This document shows positions 1 through 5,600 of a DNA stretch of 6,982 nucleotides, one piece after another. Positions within the stretch are counted from its first letter, which is position 1. Each line of letters begins with the position of its first letter. The stretch spans positions 1-6,982 of the forward strand of contig JAZRPW010000064.1 in the NCBI GenBank assembly GCA_045649405.1. The letters run 5' to 3'. The translations under genes and the position numbers were made by a program. A model generated the notes under the pieces. It did no database searches. It saw nothing but the letters and a program-made list of their open reading frames with translations, and was not told the origin of the DNA. This stretch comes from RUG11462 sp045649405. Its GTDB lineage: Bacteria; Bacillota; Clostridia; Oscillospirales; Acutalibacteraceae.

Positions 1-303
1 TTCACAACACGACTTGTTTTCGCATCCACAATTTACGGAAGTGAGTTCCTTTAAGCAATCCGCAGCGACTTTTGCTCCCTCTACGGAAATGGAGTAGTGC
101 ATCCATTTACCTTCCTTGCGACCAACTACAACACCGGAATCGCAAAGGATCTTCATATGGTGAGACAGCGTAGGCTGGGTAACGTTGAGTTCTTCAAGCA
201 TTTTGCAGGCACACTTTTCGCCGCTTGTCAGCATCTTCAAAATGCGGATACGGTTTTCGTCGCAAAAGGCTTTGAAGATCAATGCCGTCTTTCTTTCGTC
301 CAC
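1..303 (-). CDS. ArsR/SmtB-family metal-responsive repressor (partial, 3' end beyond the window)
   Basis: A winged-helix DNA-binding repressor of the ArsR/SmtB family. Family members sit on their own promoter and release it on binding arsenite, antimonite or a soft metal. The first 101 residues are visible with no stop, so the C-terminus lies past the left edge. Seen in the sequence: an alpha3 metal box EKCACKML (C31, C33) that matches the ELCVC motif of arsenic-sensing ArsR; a recognition helix NVTQPTLSHHMKIL (about 40-53); a wing GRKEGKWMHYSIS (about 61-73); and a Cys-rich tail (C92, C94, C99, C100). The start is GTG at 303, chosen because an AGGAGGT-type site lies 7 nt upstream; an in-frame GTG at 312 overlaps that site. 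Downstream genes, often an arsenite permease or thioredoxin-like protein in this family, are out of view. The family call is firm. Arsenic as the inducer is inferred from the Cys pair. Confidence 0.93.
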   Translation of the reverse strand, partial: MDERKTALIFKAFCDENRIRILKMLTSGEKCACKMLEELNVTQPTLSHHMKILCDSGVVVGRKEGKWMHYSISVEGAKVAADCLKELTSVNCGCENKSCCE

Positions 304-310
304 TCGAATC

Positions 311-316
311 ACCTCC
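311..316 (-). promoter_or_regulatory. Ribosome binding site that fixes the GTG start of arsR
   Basis: GGAGGT read on the minus strand, 7 nt before the GTG at 303. It supports GTG at 303 rather than the in-frame GTG at 312, which lies within the site itself. Confidence 0.85.
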
Positions 317-334
317 TATAGACATTTATCTATA
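317..334 (-). promoter_or_regulatory. Probable ArsR operator (inverted repeat)
   Basis: A perfect inverted repeat TATAGA / TCTATA (317-322 and 329-334) separated by 6 nt. It lies between the -10 box and the ribosome binding site of arsR. A related ATAGATGT half-site at 353-360, inside the -35/-10 spacer, pairs with ATCTAT at 328-333. AT-rich dyads containing ATCTAT-like half-sites overlapping the promoter are typical of ArsR/SmtB operators, so autorepression is likely. The exact protected bases are inferred. Confidence 0.6.
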
Positions 335-338
335 TATC

Positions 339-367
339 ATTATATTCAACACATAGATGTTTGTCAA
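339..367 (-). promoter_or_regulatory. Sigma-A promoter of arsR
   Basis: On the minus strand a perfect TTGACA (-35, 367-362), a 17-bp spacer and a perfect TATAAT (-10, 344-339). This leads into the arsR leader, with the ribosome binding site about 23 nt after the -10 box. A full consensus core promoter is strong by itself, which fits a gene held down by a repressor. Confidence 0.9.
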
Positions 368-390
368 TGGGTTTTGAAAAAATGTCGAAT

Positions 391-428
391 AGAAGAAAGC
401 GGCAGAGAAAAATTAATCTCCCTGCCGC
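391..428 (-). terminator. Hairpin with terminator-like shape upstream of arsR
   Basis: GCGGCAG (399-405) and CTGCCGC (422-428) form a 7-bp GC-rich stem, extended inside by AGA/TCT with a small bulge. On the minus strand it is followed by TTTCTTC, a weak T-rich tail. It could be a second terminator for the guaA transcript, insulating arsR, or part of an interspersed repeat. The stem is clear; the function is inferred. Confidence 0.45.
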
Positions 429-442
429 CTTGCTTCGGTTAG

Positions 443-467
443 TTGTAAATTATATCGTGATTTACAA
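443..467. repeat. Perfect 8-bp inverted repeat, AT-rich
   Basis: TTGTAAAT (443-450) and ATTTACAA (460-467) flank a 9-nt loop. There is no T-run on either side, so it is not an obvious terminator. It lies between two GC-rich hairpins in the non-coding stretch 368-584, in which I see no gene. Confidence 0.5.
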
Positions 468-520
468 TTTCGGTGGCTCTGCTGCGTATAATAAATGCAC
501 TCTCAAATAATAACGATAGT

Positions 521-556
521 AAAAATAATAGCAGACAGCGAAAACCACTGCCTGCT
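521..556 (-). terminator. Rho-independent terminator of guaA
   Basis: Read on the minus strand, AGCAGGCAG (556-548) pairs with CTGTCTGCT (538-530) through one G-T wobble. A 9-nt loop separates the arms, and the tail ATTATTTTT follows directly. It begins about 29 nt after the guaA stop codon, the expected place for the end of the cofE-like/guaA transcript. Confidence 0.8.
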
Positions 557-584
557 ACTGTAGATATACGGTATTAAATTGTTA

Positions 585-1583
585 TTATTCCCACTCGATT
601 GTGCCGATTGGCTTTGGAGTAAGGTCATAAAGCACACGGTTGATACCTTCAACTTCGTGTGTGATTCTGTCTGTAATTTTGTGAAGAACTGCGTAAGGAA
701 TTTCTTCAATAGTTGCGCTCATTGCGTCTTTTGTGTTAACTGCACGAATGATTGCTGGCCAGCCTTCATAACGGCTTTCATCTTTAACGCCAACTGATGT
801 TACATCTGGCACTGCAATGAAATATTGCCAAACTTTTTCTGCAAGACCACAGTTGTCAAACTCTTCTCTTAAAATAGCGTCTGCTTCTCTTAAAGCGTGG
901 AGTCTGTCTCTTGTGATTGCGCCAAGACAACGCACGCCAAGGCCTGGGCCTGGGAATGGTTGACGGTAAACCATTGCGTGTGGAAGACCAAGTGCTTCAC
1001 CAACAACACGAACTTCATCTTTAAAAAGAAGTTTGATTGGCTCAACAAGTTCAAATTTAAGGTCTTCTGGCAAACCACCAACATTGTGGTGTGATTTTAC
1101 TGCTTTTTTACCTTCGGCTTGTTTTATACTTTCAAGAATGTCAGGATAAATTGTGCCTTGAGCCAAAAATTCAACGCCTTCTAATTTTCTTGCTTCATCA
1201 GCAAAAACGTTAATAAATTCTGCACCAATGATTTTTCTTTTCTTTTCTGGTTCAGCAACGCCTGCCAAAAGGTCCAAAAATCTATCAGTTGCATCAACAT
1301 AAATAAGGTTTGCATCAAGCTCTTTGCCGAAAACTTCAACAACGTTTTCGCTTTCGTTTTTTCTCATCAAACCGTGGTTAACGTGAACGCAAACCAATTG
1401 TTTGCCGATTGCTTTGATAAGCAACGCTGCAACAACAGATGAGTCAACACCACCTGAAAGAGCGAGAAGAACTTTTTTGTCGCCAACCTGTTCACGAATT
1501 TCTTTTATTTGAGTTTCAATAAACGCATCTGCCAACGCTTTTGTTGTGATTCGTTCCATTGATTCTGGTCTTAAATTGCTCAT
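585..1583 (-). CDS. guaA: GMP synthase ATP-pyrophosphatase subunit, without glutaminase domain
   Basis: Catalyses adenylation of XMP and its amination to GMP, the last step of de novo guanine nucleotide synthesis in the cytoplasm. Residues 17-130 form the N-type ATP-PPase fold, with the PP-loop SGGVDSS at 43-49. KSHHNVGGLPE (163-173) and RQPFPGPGLGVR (208-219) are substrate-loop motifs, and the dimerisation domain ends in the hallmark KPIGTIEWE. The protein has 332 residues, whereas usual bacterial GuaA has about 510-525 because it starts with a class I glutamine amidotransferase domain. That domain is absent here, and the preceding gene ends only 22 nt upstream, so it was not lost through a local frameshift. 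The layout resembles the archaeal two-subunit enzyme, whose glutaminase is a separate protein. The ATG start follows AAGGAAGT at 8 nt; M9 is a less likely alternative. It is the second gene of an operon, with a terminator just after it. Confidence 0.95.
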   Translation of the reverse strand: MSNLRPESMERITTKALADAFIETQIKEIREQVGDKKVLLALSGGVDSSVVAALLIKAIGKQLVCVHVNHGLMRKNESENVVEVFGKELDANLIYVDATDRFLDLLAGVAEPEKKRKIIGAEFINVFADEARKLEGVEFLAQGTIYPDILESIKQAEGKKAVKSHHNVGGLPEDLKFELVEPIKLLFKDEVRVVGEALGLPHAMVYRQPFPGPGLGVRCLGAITRDRLHALREADAILREEFDNCGLAEKVWQYFIAVPDVTSVGVKDESRYEGWPAIIRAVNTKDAMSATIEEIPYAVLHKITDRITHEVEGINRVLYDLTPKPIGTIEWE

Positions 1584-1605
1584 TTTTTAAACTTCCTTTC
1601 GTGAA

Positions 1606-2805
1606 TTAGTTGGTGTAGTTGTCAAAATAACCTTGAACAAGAACAACTGGTGTGCCTTTATCGCCAGAGCCACTTGTTAAGTCACAAAGTGAGCCGATAA
1701 GGTCAGTAAGTTGACGTGGTGTTGTGCCTTGAGAAGCCATGTTACCAACAAGGTTATCATTTTTCTCTTTAATACTTTTTGAAATTGCTGCTTTGAGTTC
1801 TTCACCTGAAAGGTCTTTAAAGTCATTATCAGCAAGGTATTTAAGTTTCAACTCATTTGGTGTGCCGATAAGGCCGTCAGTAAATGCAGGAGAAACAACA
1901 GGGTCTGCAAGTTCCCAAATCTTACCTTGTGGGTCTTTAAACGCGCCGTCGCCGTAAACCATTACTTCAACGTTAACGCCTGTTTTTTCAAAAACTTTTT
2001 TCTGAATATCTAAAACTAATTCTTTACACTCTTGTGGGAAAAGTTTTACAGTTTCTTCAGTTGATTTATTTGAGCCTAAAAGGCCGTATTTTGCATTAAA
2101 ACCACTGCCGTTAATTGACTCGGTCATAATTTCATCAAGACCGAAAACTTTTTTAGCGCCTGCGGCTTTTAAAATTCTCTTTGTTCTTGCACGAGTGTGA
2201 ATATCACAGTTGATAATGCAGTCTGCATAATCTAAAATTGCTTTTGGTTGGTTTGCAAAAATAATTTCAACTTCTGCGCCACAAGATTTGATAAGGTCGC
2301 CATAATAAGCAACATAGTCAACACCTGTGAATTCGTGTTTGTTTTCGCCAAAAAGTTCACGATAACGCTCGAGACTCAAAACATCGCTATAAGGATTAAC
2401 GCCTGCTTCATCAATTTTATCAAGAGAAACAAGGCAGTTACCAACTTCATCAGATGGGTAAGAAAGCATAAGCACAATTTTCTTAGCGCCTTTTGCAATA
2501 CCACGAAGGCAAATTGCAAATCTGTTACGAGAAAGAATTGGGAATATAACACCAACAGTTTCTCCGCCGAGTTTTTTCTTAACATCTTCTGCAATGTTAT
2601 CAACAGAAGCATAGTTGCCTTGTGCACGAGCAACAATTGACTCTGTAAGAGAAATTACATCTTTCTCACGAAGTTCAAAACCTTCAGACTCTGCTGCTTC
2701 TAACACGCTATCTGTTACGATAGTTGCAAGGTCATCGCCCTCTCTGATAATTGGGCAACGAATACCCCTGGAAACAGTACCAACTTTACGTTCTTTATTT
2801 TCCAT
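1606..2805 (-). CDS. CofE-like F420-0:L-glutamate ligase family protein
   Basis: A 399-residue protein resembling the F420-0:gamma-glutamyl ligase (CofE) family. In F420-producing organisms CofE uses GTP to add glutamates to coenzyme F420-0. The N-terminus carries family-like segments: REGDDLATIV (about 21-30), LREKDVISLTESIVARAQG (45-63) and FPILSRNRFAICLRGIAKGA (88-107). YGDGAFKDP (284-292) followed by ELADPVVSPAFTDGL (298-312) is a later conserved block. Classical CofE is nearer 250 residues. This longer form is familiar from gut Clostridia, which generally lack the rest of the F420 pathway, so its substrate is probably different; a folate or other gamma-glutamylation role is only conjecture. 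ATG start with AAAGGA about 10 nt upstream. It is the first gene of the operon and guaA follows after 22 nt. No other F420 gene is visible. Confidence 0.82.
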   Translation of the reverse strand: MENKERKVGTVSRGIRCPIIREGDDLATIVTDSVLEAAESEGFELREKDVISLTESIVARAQGNYASVDNIAEDVKKKLGGETVGVIFPILSRNRFAICLRGIAKGAKKIVLMLSYPSDEVGNCLVSLDKIDEAGVNPYSDVLSLERYRELFGENKHEFTGVDYVAYYGDLIKSCGAEVEIIFANQPKAILDYADCIINCDIHTRARTKRILKAAGAKKVFGLDEIMTESINGSGFNAKYGLLGSNKSTEETVKLFPQECKELVLDIQKKVFEKTGVNVEVMVYGDGAFKDPQGKIWELADPVVSPAFTDGLIGTPNELKLKYLADNDFKDLSGEELKAAISKSIKEKNDNLVGNMASQGTTPRQLTDLIGSLCDLTSGSGDKGTPVVLVQGYFDNYTN

Positions 2806-2827
2806 TTAGGATTTATCCTTTCTTTTC

Positions 2828-2843
2828 GGACAAACACTTGTCC
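2828..2843. repeat. Perfect inverted repeat in the cofE-like leader (candidate operator)
   Basis: GGACAA (2828-2833), 4-nt loop ACAC, TTGTCC (2838-2843). It lies between the -10 box and the start codon of the cofE-like gene. It has no T-run, so it is not a simple attenuator. It could bind a dimeric repressor or form a small 5'-UTR hairpin. I do not recognise it as a named operator. Confidence 0.5.
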
Positions 2844-2857
2844 TTTATAACAGAGTT

Positions 2858-2886
2858 ATTATAAACCTTTTTTGTTTCAATTGCAA
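2858..2886 (-). promoter_or_regulatory. Promoter of the cofE-like/guaA operon
   Basis: On the minus strand TTGCAA (-35, 2886-2881; 4 of 6 consensus bases), a 17-bp spacer and a perfect TATAAT (-10, 2863-2858). The start codon is 52 nt beyond the -10 box, leaving a short leader that contains the GGACAA/TTGTCC dyad. Its position directly upstream of the first gene supports the call. Confidence 0.75.
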
Positions 2887-3200
2887 GTATTATGAAAATA
2901 TTTTTTGCTCAAAATCCAAAAAAATTCTTACAAAAATTTTTGAAATAGAAAATTTTGCTTATTTGTTTGAAAAATAATAGCAATTAACATATAAATTGGC
3001 GGGGATTTGGGCGACTATTAGTCGCCCCTACGAGTACAATTTAATAGTGTGTCATTCTGAGCGTAGTGAAACGGAGCCGAAGAAACTTTTAAGCCTTCCC
3101 CCAAAGGGGAGGCTTTCGGCGGGACCAAGGCCCCACCCTACGAATGTATAAAAAATTGTTTTAAATTCATCGCCGAAAGACGATACATTAATTATTAATT
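2887..3200. other. Non-coding intergenic stretch: AT-rich part plus mosaic of GC-rich hairpin modules
   Basis: I see no gene here. Bases 2887-2998 are extremely AT-rich. From about 3001 to 3180 the composition changes abruptly to GC-rich modules. They include the perfect dyad GGGCGACT/AGTCGCCC (3009-3016, 3020-3027), a block containing GTCATTCTGAGCGTAGTGAA (3051-3070), and a hairpin AGCCTTCCCC/GGGGAGGCT (3092-3101, 3106-3114). CCCTACGA occurs twice (3026-3033 and 3136-3143). CTTTCGGCG (3113-3121) is inverted at 3171-3179. From memory, similar strings recur between genes in gut Clostridia, so this is probably interspersed repeat material. Confidence 0.6.
3009..3027. repeat. Perfect 8-bp GC-rich inverted repeat
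   Basis: GGGCGACT and AGTCGCCC separated by ATT. It is the first module of the mosaic and is followed at once by CCTACGA. There is no T-run on either side, which argues against a terminator. Confidence 0.7.
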
Positions 3201-3232
3201 AAAAAAAAGCACCCGTTTGGGTGCTTTTGTTT
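3201..3232 (-). terminator. Bidirectional rho-independent terminator after pspC
   Basis: AAAAGCACCC (3205-3214) and GGGTGCTTTT (3219-3228) form a 10-bp stem with a 4-nt loop. On the minus strand the GC stem is followed by eight T residues (3208-3201); on the plus strand it is followed by TTTTGTTT. It begins within a few bases of the pspC stop codon and so ends the greA-lysS-pspC transcript. It could also stop any plus-strand transcript arriving from the intergenic mosaic. Confidence 0.92.
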
Positions 3233-3419
3233 ATTCAGGTTTGCGTGGCATTACAATTGCTGCAACGATATAAGCAAGAATACCTGCACCAACAAACAAG
3301 GTGCCGAACGCCCAACACAAACGAATTAAAGTTGGGTCAATGTCAAAATATTCTGCGATACCTGCGCATACGCCATCGATTTTCTTGTCTGAATTCGATT
3401 TGTACAATCTTTTTTCCAT
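3231..3419 (-). CDS. Small PspC-domain membrane protein
   Basis: A 62-residue protein made up almost entirely of one PspC domain (phage-shock-protein C type). It has the family-typical opening MEKRLYKSNSDKKIDGVCAG, then IAEYFDIDPTLIRL (21-34), a hydrophobic membrane helix (about 33-57) and a short basic tail MPRKPE. Stand-alone PspC proteins of this size are common in Firmicutes and Bacteroidota; in proteobacteria PspC helps sense envelope stress. The ATG at 3419 gives the standard N-terminus and lies 12 nt after the lysS stop. An in-frame TTG at 3431, directly after that stop, would add four residues. The ribosome binding site is weak (TTGGTAACG), so translation may be coupled to lysS. It is the last gene of the operon. 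Its role in this organism is not shown. Confidence 0.88.
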   Translation of the reverse strand: MEKRLYKSNSDKKIDGVCAGIAEYFDIDPTLIRLCWAFGTLFVGAGILAYIVAAIVMPRKPE

Positions 3420-3431
3420 AATCGTTACCAA

Positions 3432-4928
3432 TTAATCTTTCTTTTGTTTCATTGTTGGGAACAACAACACATCACGAATTGCAGGAGAGTCTGTCATAAT
3501 CATACAAAGTCTGTCGATACCATAACCGATACCACCTGTTGGAGGCATACCAATGTCAAGTGCGTTAAGGAAGTCTTCATCTGTATGGTTTGCTTCTTCA
3601 TCGCCAGCTGCAAAAAGTTCTTCTTGTGCTGCGAAACGCTCTCTTTGGTCGATTGGGTCGTTAAGCTCTGAATAAGCATTTGCCATTTCCCAACCGTTCA
3701 TAAAGAACTCAAAACGCTCAACATATTCTGGGTTTTCTGGTTTTTTCTTTGTAAGTGGAGAAATCTCAATTGGGTGGTCCATTACAAATGTTGGTTGAAC
3801 CAAATGCTCTTCAACATAAGTTTCAAAGAAGAGATTCAAAATGTCACCCTTTTTGTGATGTTCTTCATATTCAATGTGATGTTCATCTGCAAGTTTTCTT
3901 GCAGTTTCTAAATCTTTAACTTCGTTCCAGTCAACGTTACCATATTTTTTAACCGCGTCAACCATTGTGATTCTTTCAAATGGTTTGCCAAGGTCCATTT
4001 CAATGCCGTTGTAAGTAATAGTTGTTGTGCCGAGAACTTCCATTGCAACAAATCTATACATTTCTTCGGTCAAGTCCATCATGCCGTGGTAATCAGTATA
4101 AGCTTGGTACAATTCCATAAGAGTAAACTCTGGGTTGTGACGAGTGTCAAGACCTTCGTTTCTGAAAACTCTACCAATTTCATAAACCTTTTCAAGACCA
4201 CCAACGATAAGACGTTTTAAGTAAAGTTCAAGTGAAATTCTAAGTTTCAAATCTTCATCTAATGCGTTAAAGTGAGTTTCAAATGGACGAGCAGCAGCAC
4301 CGCCGGCGTTTGAAACGAGCATTGGAGTTTCAACCTCCATAAAGCCCTTTTCATCAAGGAATTTACGAATTGTTGAAATGATTTTTGAACGTTTAATAAA
4401 TGTATCTTTAACCTCATCATTCATAATAAGGTCAACATATCTTTGGCGATATCTTGTATCTGTATTAGTAAGGCCGTGGAATTTTTCAGGAAGCACCTGC
4501 AAACTTTTTGAAAGCAATGTTACGCTTTCTGCGTGAATTGAAATTTCGCCGGTTTTTGTTTTGAAAACTTCACCAACAATACCAACAATGTCGCCCACAT
4601 CATACTTTTTGAAGTCTTTATAAGAATCTTCACCAATGCAGTCTCTTGCAACATAAGATTGAATGTTGCCTTTCAAATCAGCAATGTTGCAGAATGATGC
4701 TTTACCCATTACACGTTTTGACATAATTCTGCCGGCAACAGAAACTTTTTTGCCTTCGAATTTATCAAAATCATCTTTAATATCTTGTGAATGATTTGTT
4801 ACATCATATTTTGTGATTACAAAAGGGTCTTTTCCTTCTGCCTTAAAGTTTTCAAATTTTTCACGGCGCAAACGCAAAATTTCATTTAAATCTTGCACTT
4901 GACCTTGTTGTTGATTATTTTGTGCCAT
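3432..4928 (-). CDS. lysS: Lysyl-tRNA synthetase, class II
   Basis: Charges tRNA-Lys with lysine at the expense of ATP, in the cytoplasm. It has 498 residues, the normal length for bacterial class II LysRS. Visible parts are an N-terminal OB-fold anticodon-binding domain (about 60-140, with VAGRIMSKRVMGKASFCNI), the family signature TDTRYRQRYVDLI (156-168), motif 1 region FLDEKGFMEVETPML (190-204), motif 2 GRVFRNEGLDTRHNPEFT (252-269), HPIEISPLTKK (385-395) and motif 3 GGIGYGIDRL (465-474), ending SPAIRDVLLFPTMK. No active-site motif looks damaged. The ATG start has AAGGAG 7 nt upstream. It follows greA after 29 nt, and greA-lysS is a common arrangement in Firmicutes. pspC follows directly, so the three probably share one transcript. 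Confidence 0.98.
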   Translation of the reverse strand: MAQNNQQQGQVQDLNEILRLRREKFENFKAEGKDPFVITKYDVTNHSQDIKDDFDKFEGKKVSVAGRIMSKRVMGKASFCNIADLKGNIQSYVARDCIGEDSYKDFKKYDVGDIVGIVGEVFKTKTGEISIHAESVTLLSKSLQVLPEKFHGLTNTDTRYRQRYVDLIMNDEVKDTFIKRSKIISTIRKFLDEKGFMEVETPMLVSNAGGAAARPFETHFNALDEDLKLRISLELYLKRLIVGGLEKVYEIGRVFRNEGLDTRHNPEFTLMELYQAYTDYHGMMDLTEEMYRFVAMEVLGTTTITYNGIEMDLGKPFERITMVDAVKKYGNVDWNEVKDLETARKLADEHHIEYEEHHKKGDILNLFFETYVEEHLVQPTFVMDHPIEISPLTKKKPENPEYVERFEFFMNGWEMANAYSELNDPIDQRERFAAQEELFAAGDEEANHTDEDFLNALDIGMPPTGGIGYGIDRLCMIMTDSPAIRDVLLFPTMKQKKD

Positions 4929-4957
4929 TTTAACACTCCTTAAAGTATTAACTAAAA

Positions 4958-5437
4958 TTATTTCTTTTTAACGATTTTTACAATTTTAAACTCGAGGTCG
5001 CCTTGTGGAGTTGAAGCCACAACAGTTTCTCCCTCTTTGTGACCGATGAGCGCTGAACCAATTGGAGATTCATCAGAAATTTTACCATTCAATGGGTCTG
5101 CTTCTGCTGCGCCAACAATTTTGTATTCCATTTCTTCATCAAACTCAACGTCTAAAACTTTAACTCTTGTACCAACGTTGATAATTTTTGAACGGTTTGA
5201 AGGTTCATCAATAAGTTTGTGATGTTTTAAAATTGTTTCAATTTCATTGATTCTGTTTTCAAGTTTTGCTTGGTCGTTTTTTGCTTCATCATATTCAGCG
5301 TTTTCTGACAAGTCGCCAAATGAACGAGCAACCTTGATTTTTTCTGCAATTTCAAGTCTTTTTTCTGCTTTTAAATAGTCAAGTTCTGCGCGTAATTCTT
5401 CTAATCCTTCTTTGGTAATTAAAATTTCTTTTGCCAT
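4958..5437 (-). CDS. greA: Transcription elongation factor GreA
   Basis: Enters the secondary channel of RNA polymerase and stimulates cleavage of the 3' end of backtracked RNA, rescuing stalled complexes. It has 159 residues, the usual GreA length. The N-terminal antiparallel coiled coil covers about 1-75, with the catalytic tip GDLSENAEY (41-49) carrying the conserved acidic pair D42 and E45. The C-terminal FKBP-like domain (about 80-159) includes SPIGSALIGHKEGE (124-137). The start at ATG 5437 gives the standard MAKE N-terminus and has AAGGTGG 8 nt upstream; an in-frame GTG at 5449 lies inside that ribosome binding site and is rejected. It is the first gene of the greA-lysS-pspC operon and is driven by a consensus promoter at 5490-5518. 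Confidence 0.97.
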   Translation of the reverse strand: MAKEILITKEGLEELRAELDYLKAEKRLEIAEKIKVARSFGDLSENAEYDEAKNDQAKLENRINEIETILKHHKLIDEPSNRSKIINVGTRVKVLDVEFDEEMEYKIVGAAEADPLNGKISDESPIGSALIGHKEGETVVASTPQGDLEFKIVKIVKKK

Positions 5438-5445
5438 TTCAAAAA

Positions 5446-5452
5446 CCACCTT
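5446..5452 (-). promoter_or_regulatory. Ribosome binding site deciding the greA start
   Basis: AAGGTGG on the minus strand, 8 nt before ATG at 5437. The upstream in-frame GTG (5449-5447) is part of this site, so it cannot be the start codon. Confidence 0.8.
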
Positions 5453-5489
5453 TTCATTTATATGTTTTTATATATAATTATACCAAGTA

Positions 5490-5518
5490 ATTATACAAAA
5501 ATTATATCATTTTGTCAA
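5490..5518 (-). promoter_or_regulatory. Sigma-A promoter of greA-lysS-pspC
   Basis: On the minus strand a perfect TTGACA (5518-5513), 17-bp spacer and perfect TATAAT (5495-5490). This is what is expected for a highly expressed housekeeping operon. Its -35 box overlaps the first CAAGCAA heptamer of the shared divergent region. Confidence 0.9.
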
Positions 5519-5548
5519 GCAATTTATTTTGCTTGCAAAAACAAGCAA
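5516..5548. repeat. Three alternating heptamers at 13-nt pitch between divergent promoters
   Basis: CAAGCAA at 5516-5522, its reverse complement TTGCTTG at 5529-5535, and CAAGCAA again at 5542-5548. Start-to-start spacing is exactly 13 nt both times. The second and third copies form an 8-bp perfect dyad, TTTGCTTG/CAAGCAAA (5528-5535, 5542-5549). The array touches the -35 box of greA and covers the -35 and spacer of the promoter for the dockerin gene, so a regulator binding here could affect both. I do not recognise the regulator. Confidence 0.55.
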
Positions 5549-5560
5549 ATATGTTATAAT
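5533..5560 (+). promoter_or_regulatory. Promoter of the dockerin/beta-helix gene
   Basis: TTGCAA (5533-5538), 16-bp spacer, perfect TATAAT (5555-5560), then a leader of about 40 nt. A strong AAGGAG site at 5589-5594 lies 6 nt before the ATG. The promoter overlaps the heptamer dyad, which suggests control by a DNA-binding regulator. Confidence 0.7.
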
Positions 5561-5600
5561 ATTCTTAGCAAAAACCCCATCAAAATTTAAGGAGTTTGCT

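Noticed and set aside
97..442. Two overlapping plus-strand open frames
   Set aside because: They are antisense to arsR and cross its promoter and operator. The arsR frame has all the family motifs.
2248..2640. A 130-codon open frame on the plus strand
   Set aside because: It is antisense to the cofE-like gene, with a Cys/Phe/Asn-rich translation typical of a shadow frame and no ribosome binding site that I can see.
2808..2819. Short palindrome AGGATTTATCCT overlapping the ribosome binding site of the cofE-like gene, possible translational switch
   Set aside because: Only 4-5 base pairs with a tiny AT loop. It is too weak to sequester the site convincingly and is probably chance.
3001..3180. 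CRISPR array, tRNA or riboswitch in the structured intergenic block
   Set aside because: No regularly spaced direct repeats, no cloverleaf or CCA end, and no aptamer core I recognise. The downstream minus-strand genes have their own short leader.
3188..3202. AT palindrome TTAATTA-T-TAATTAA
   Set aside because: Low-complexity AT sequence next to an A-run; expected by chance in this composition.
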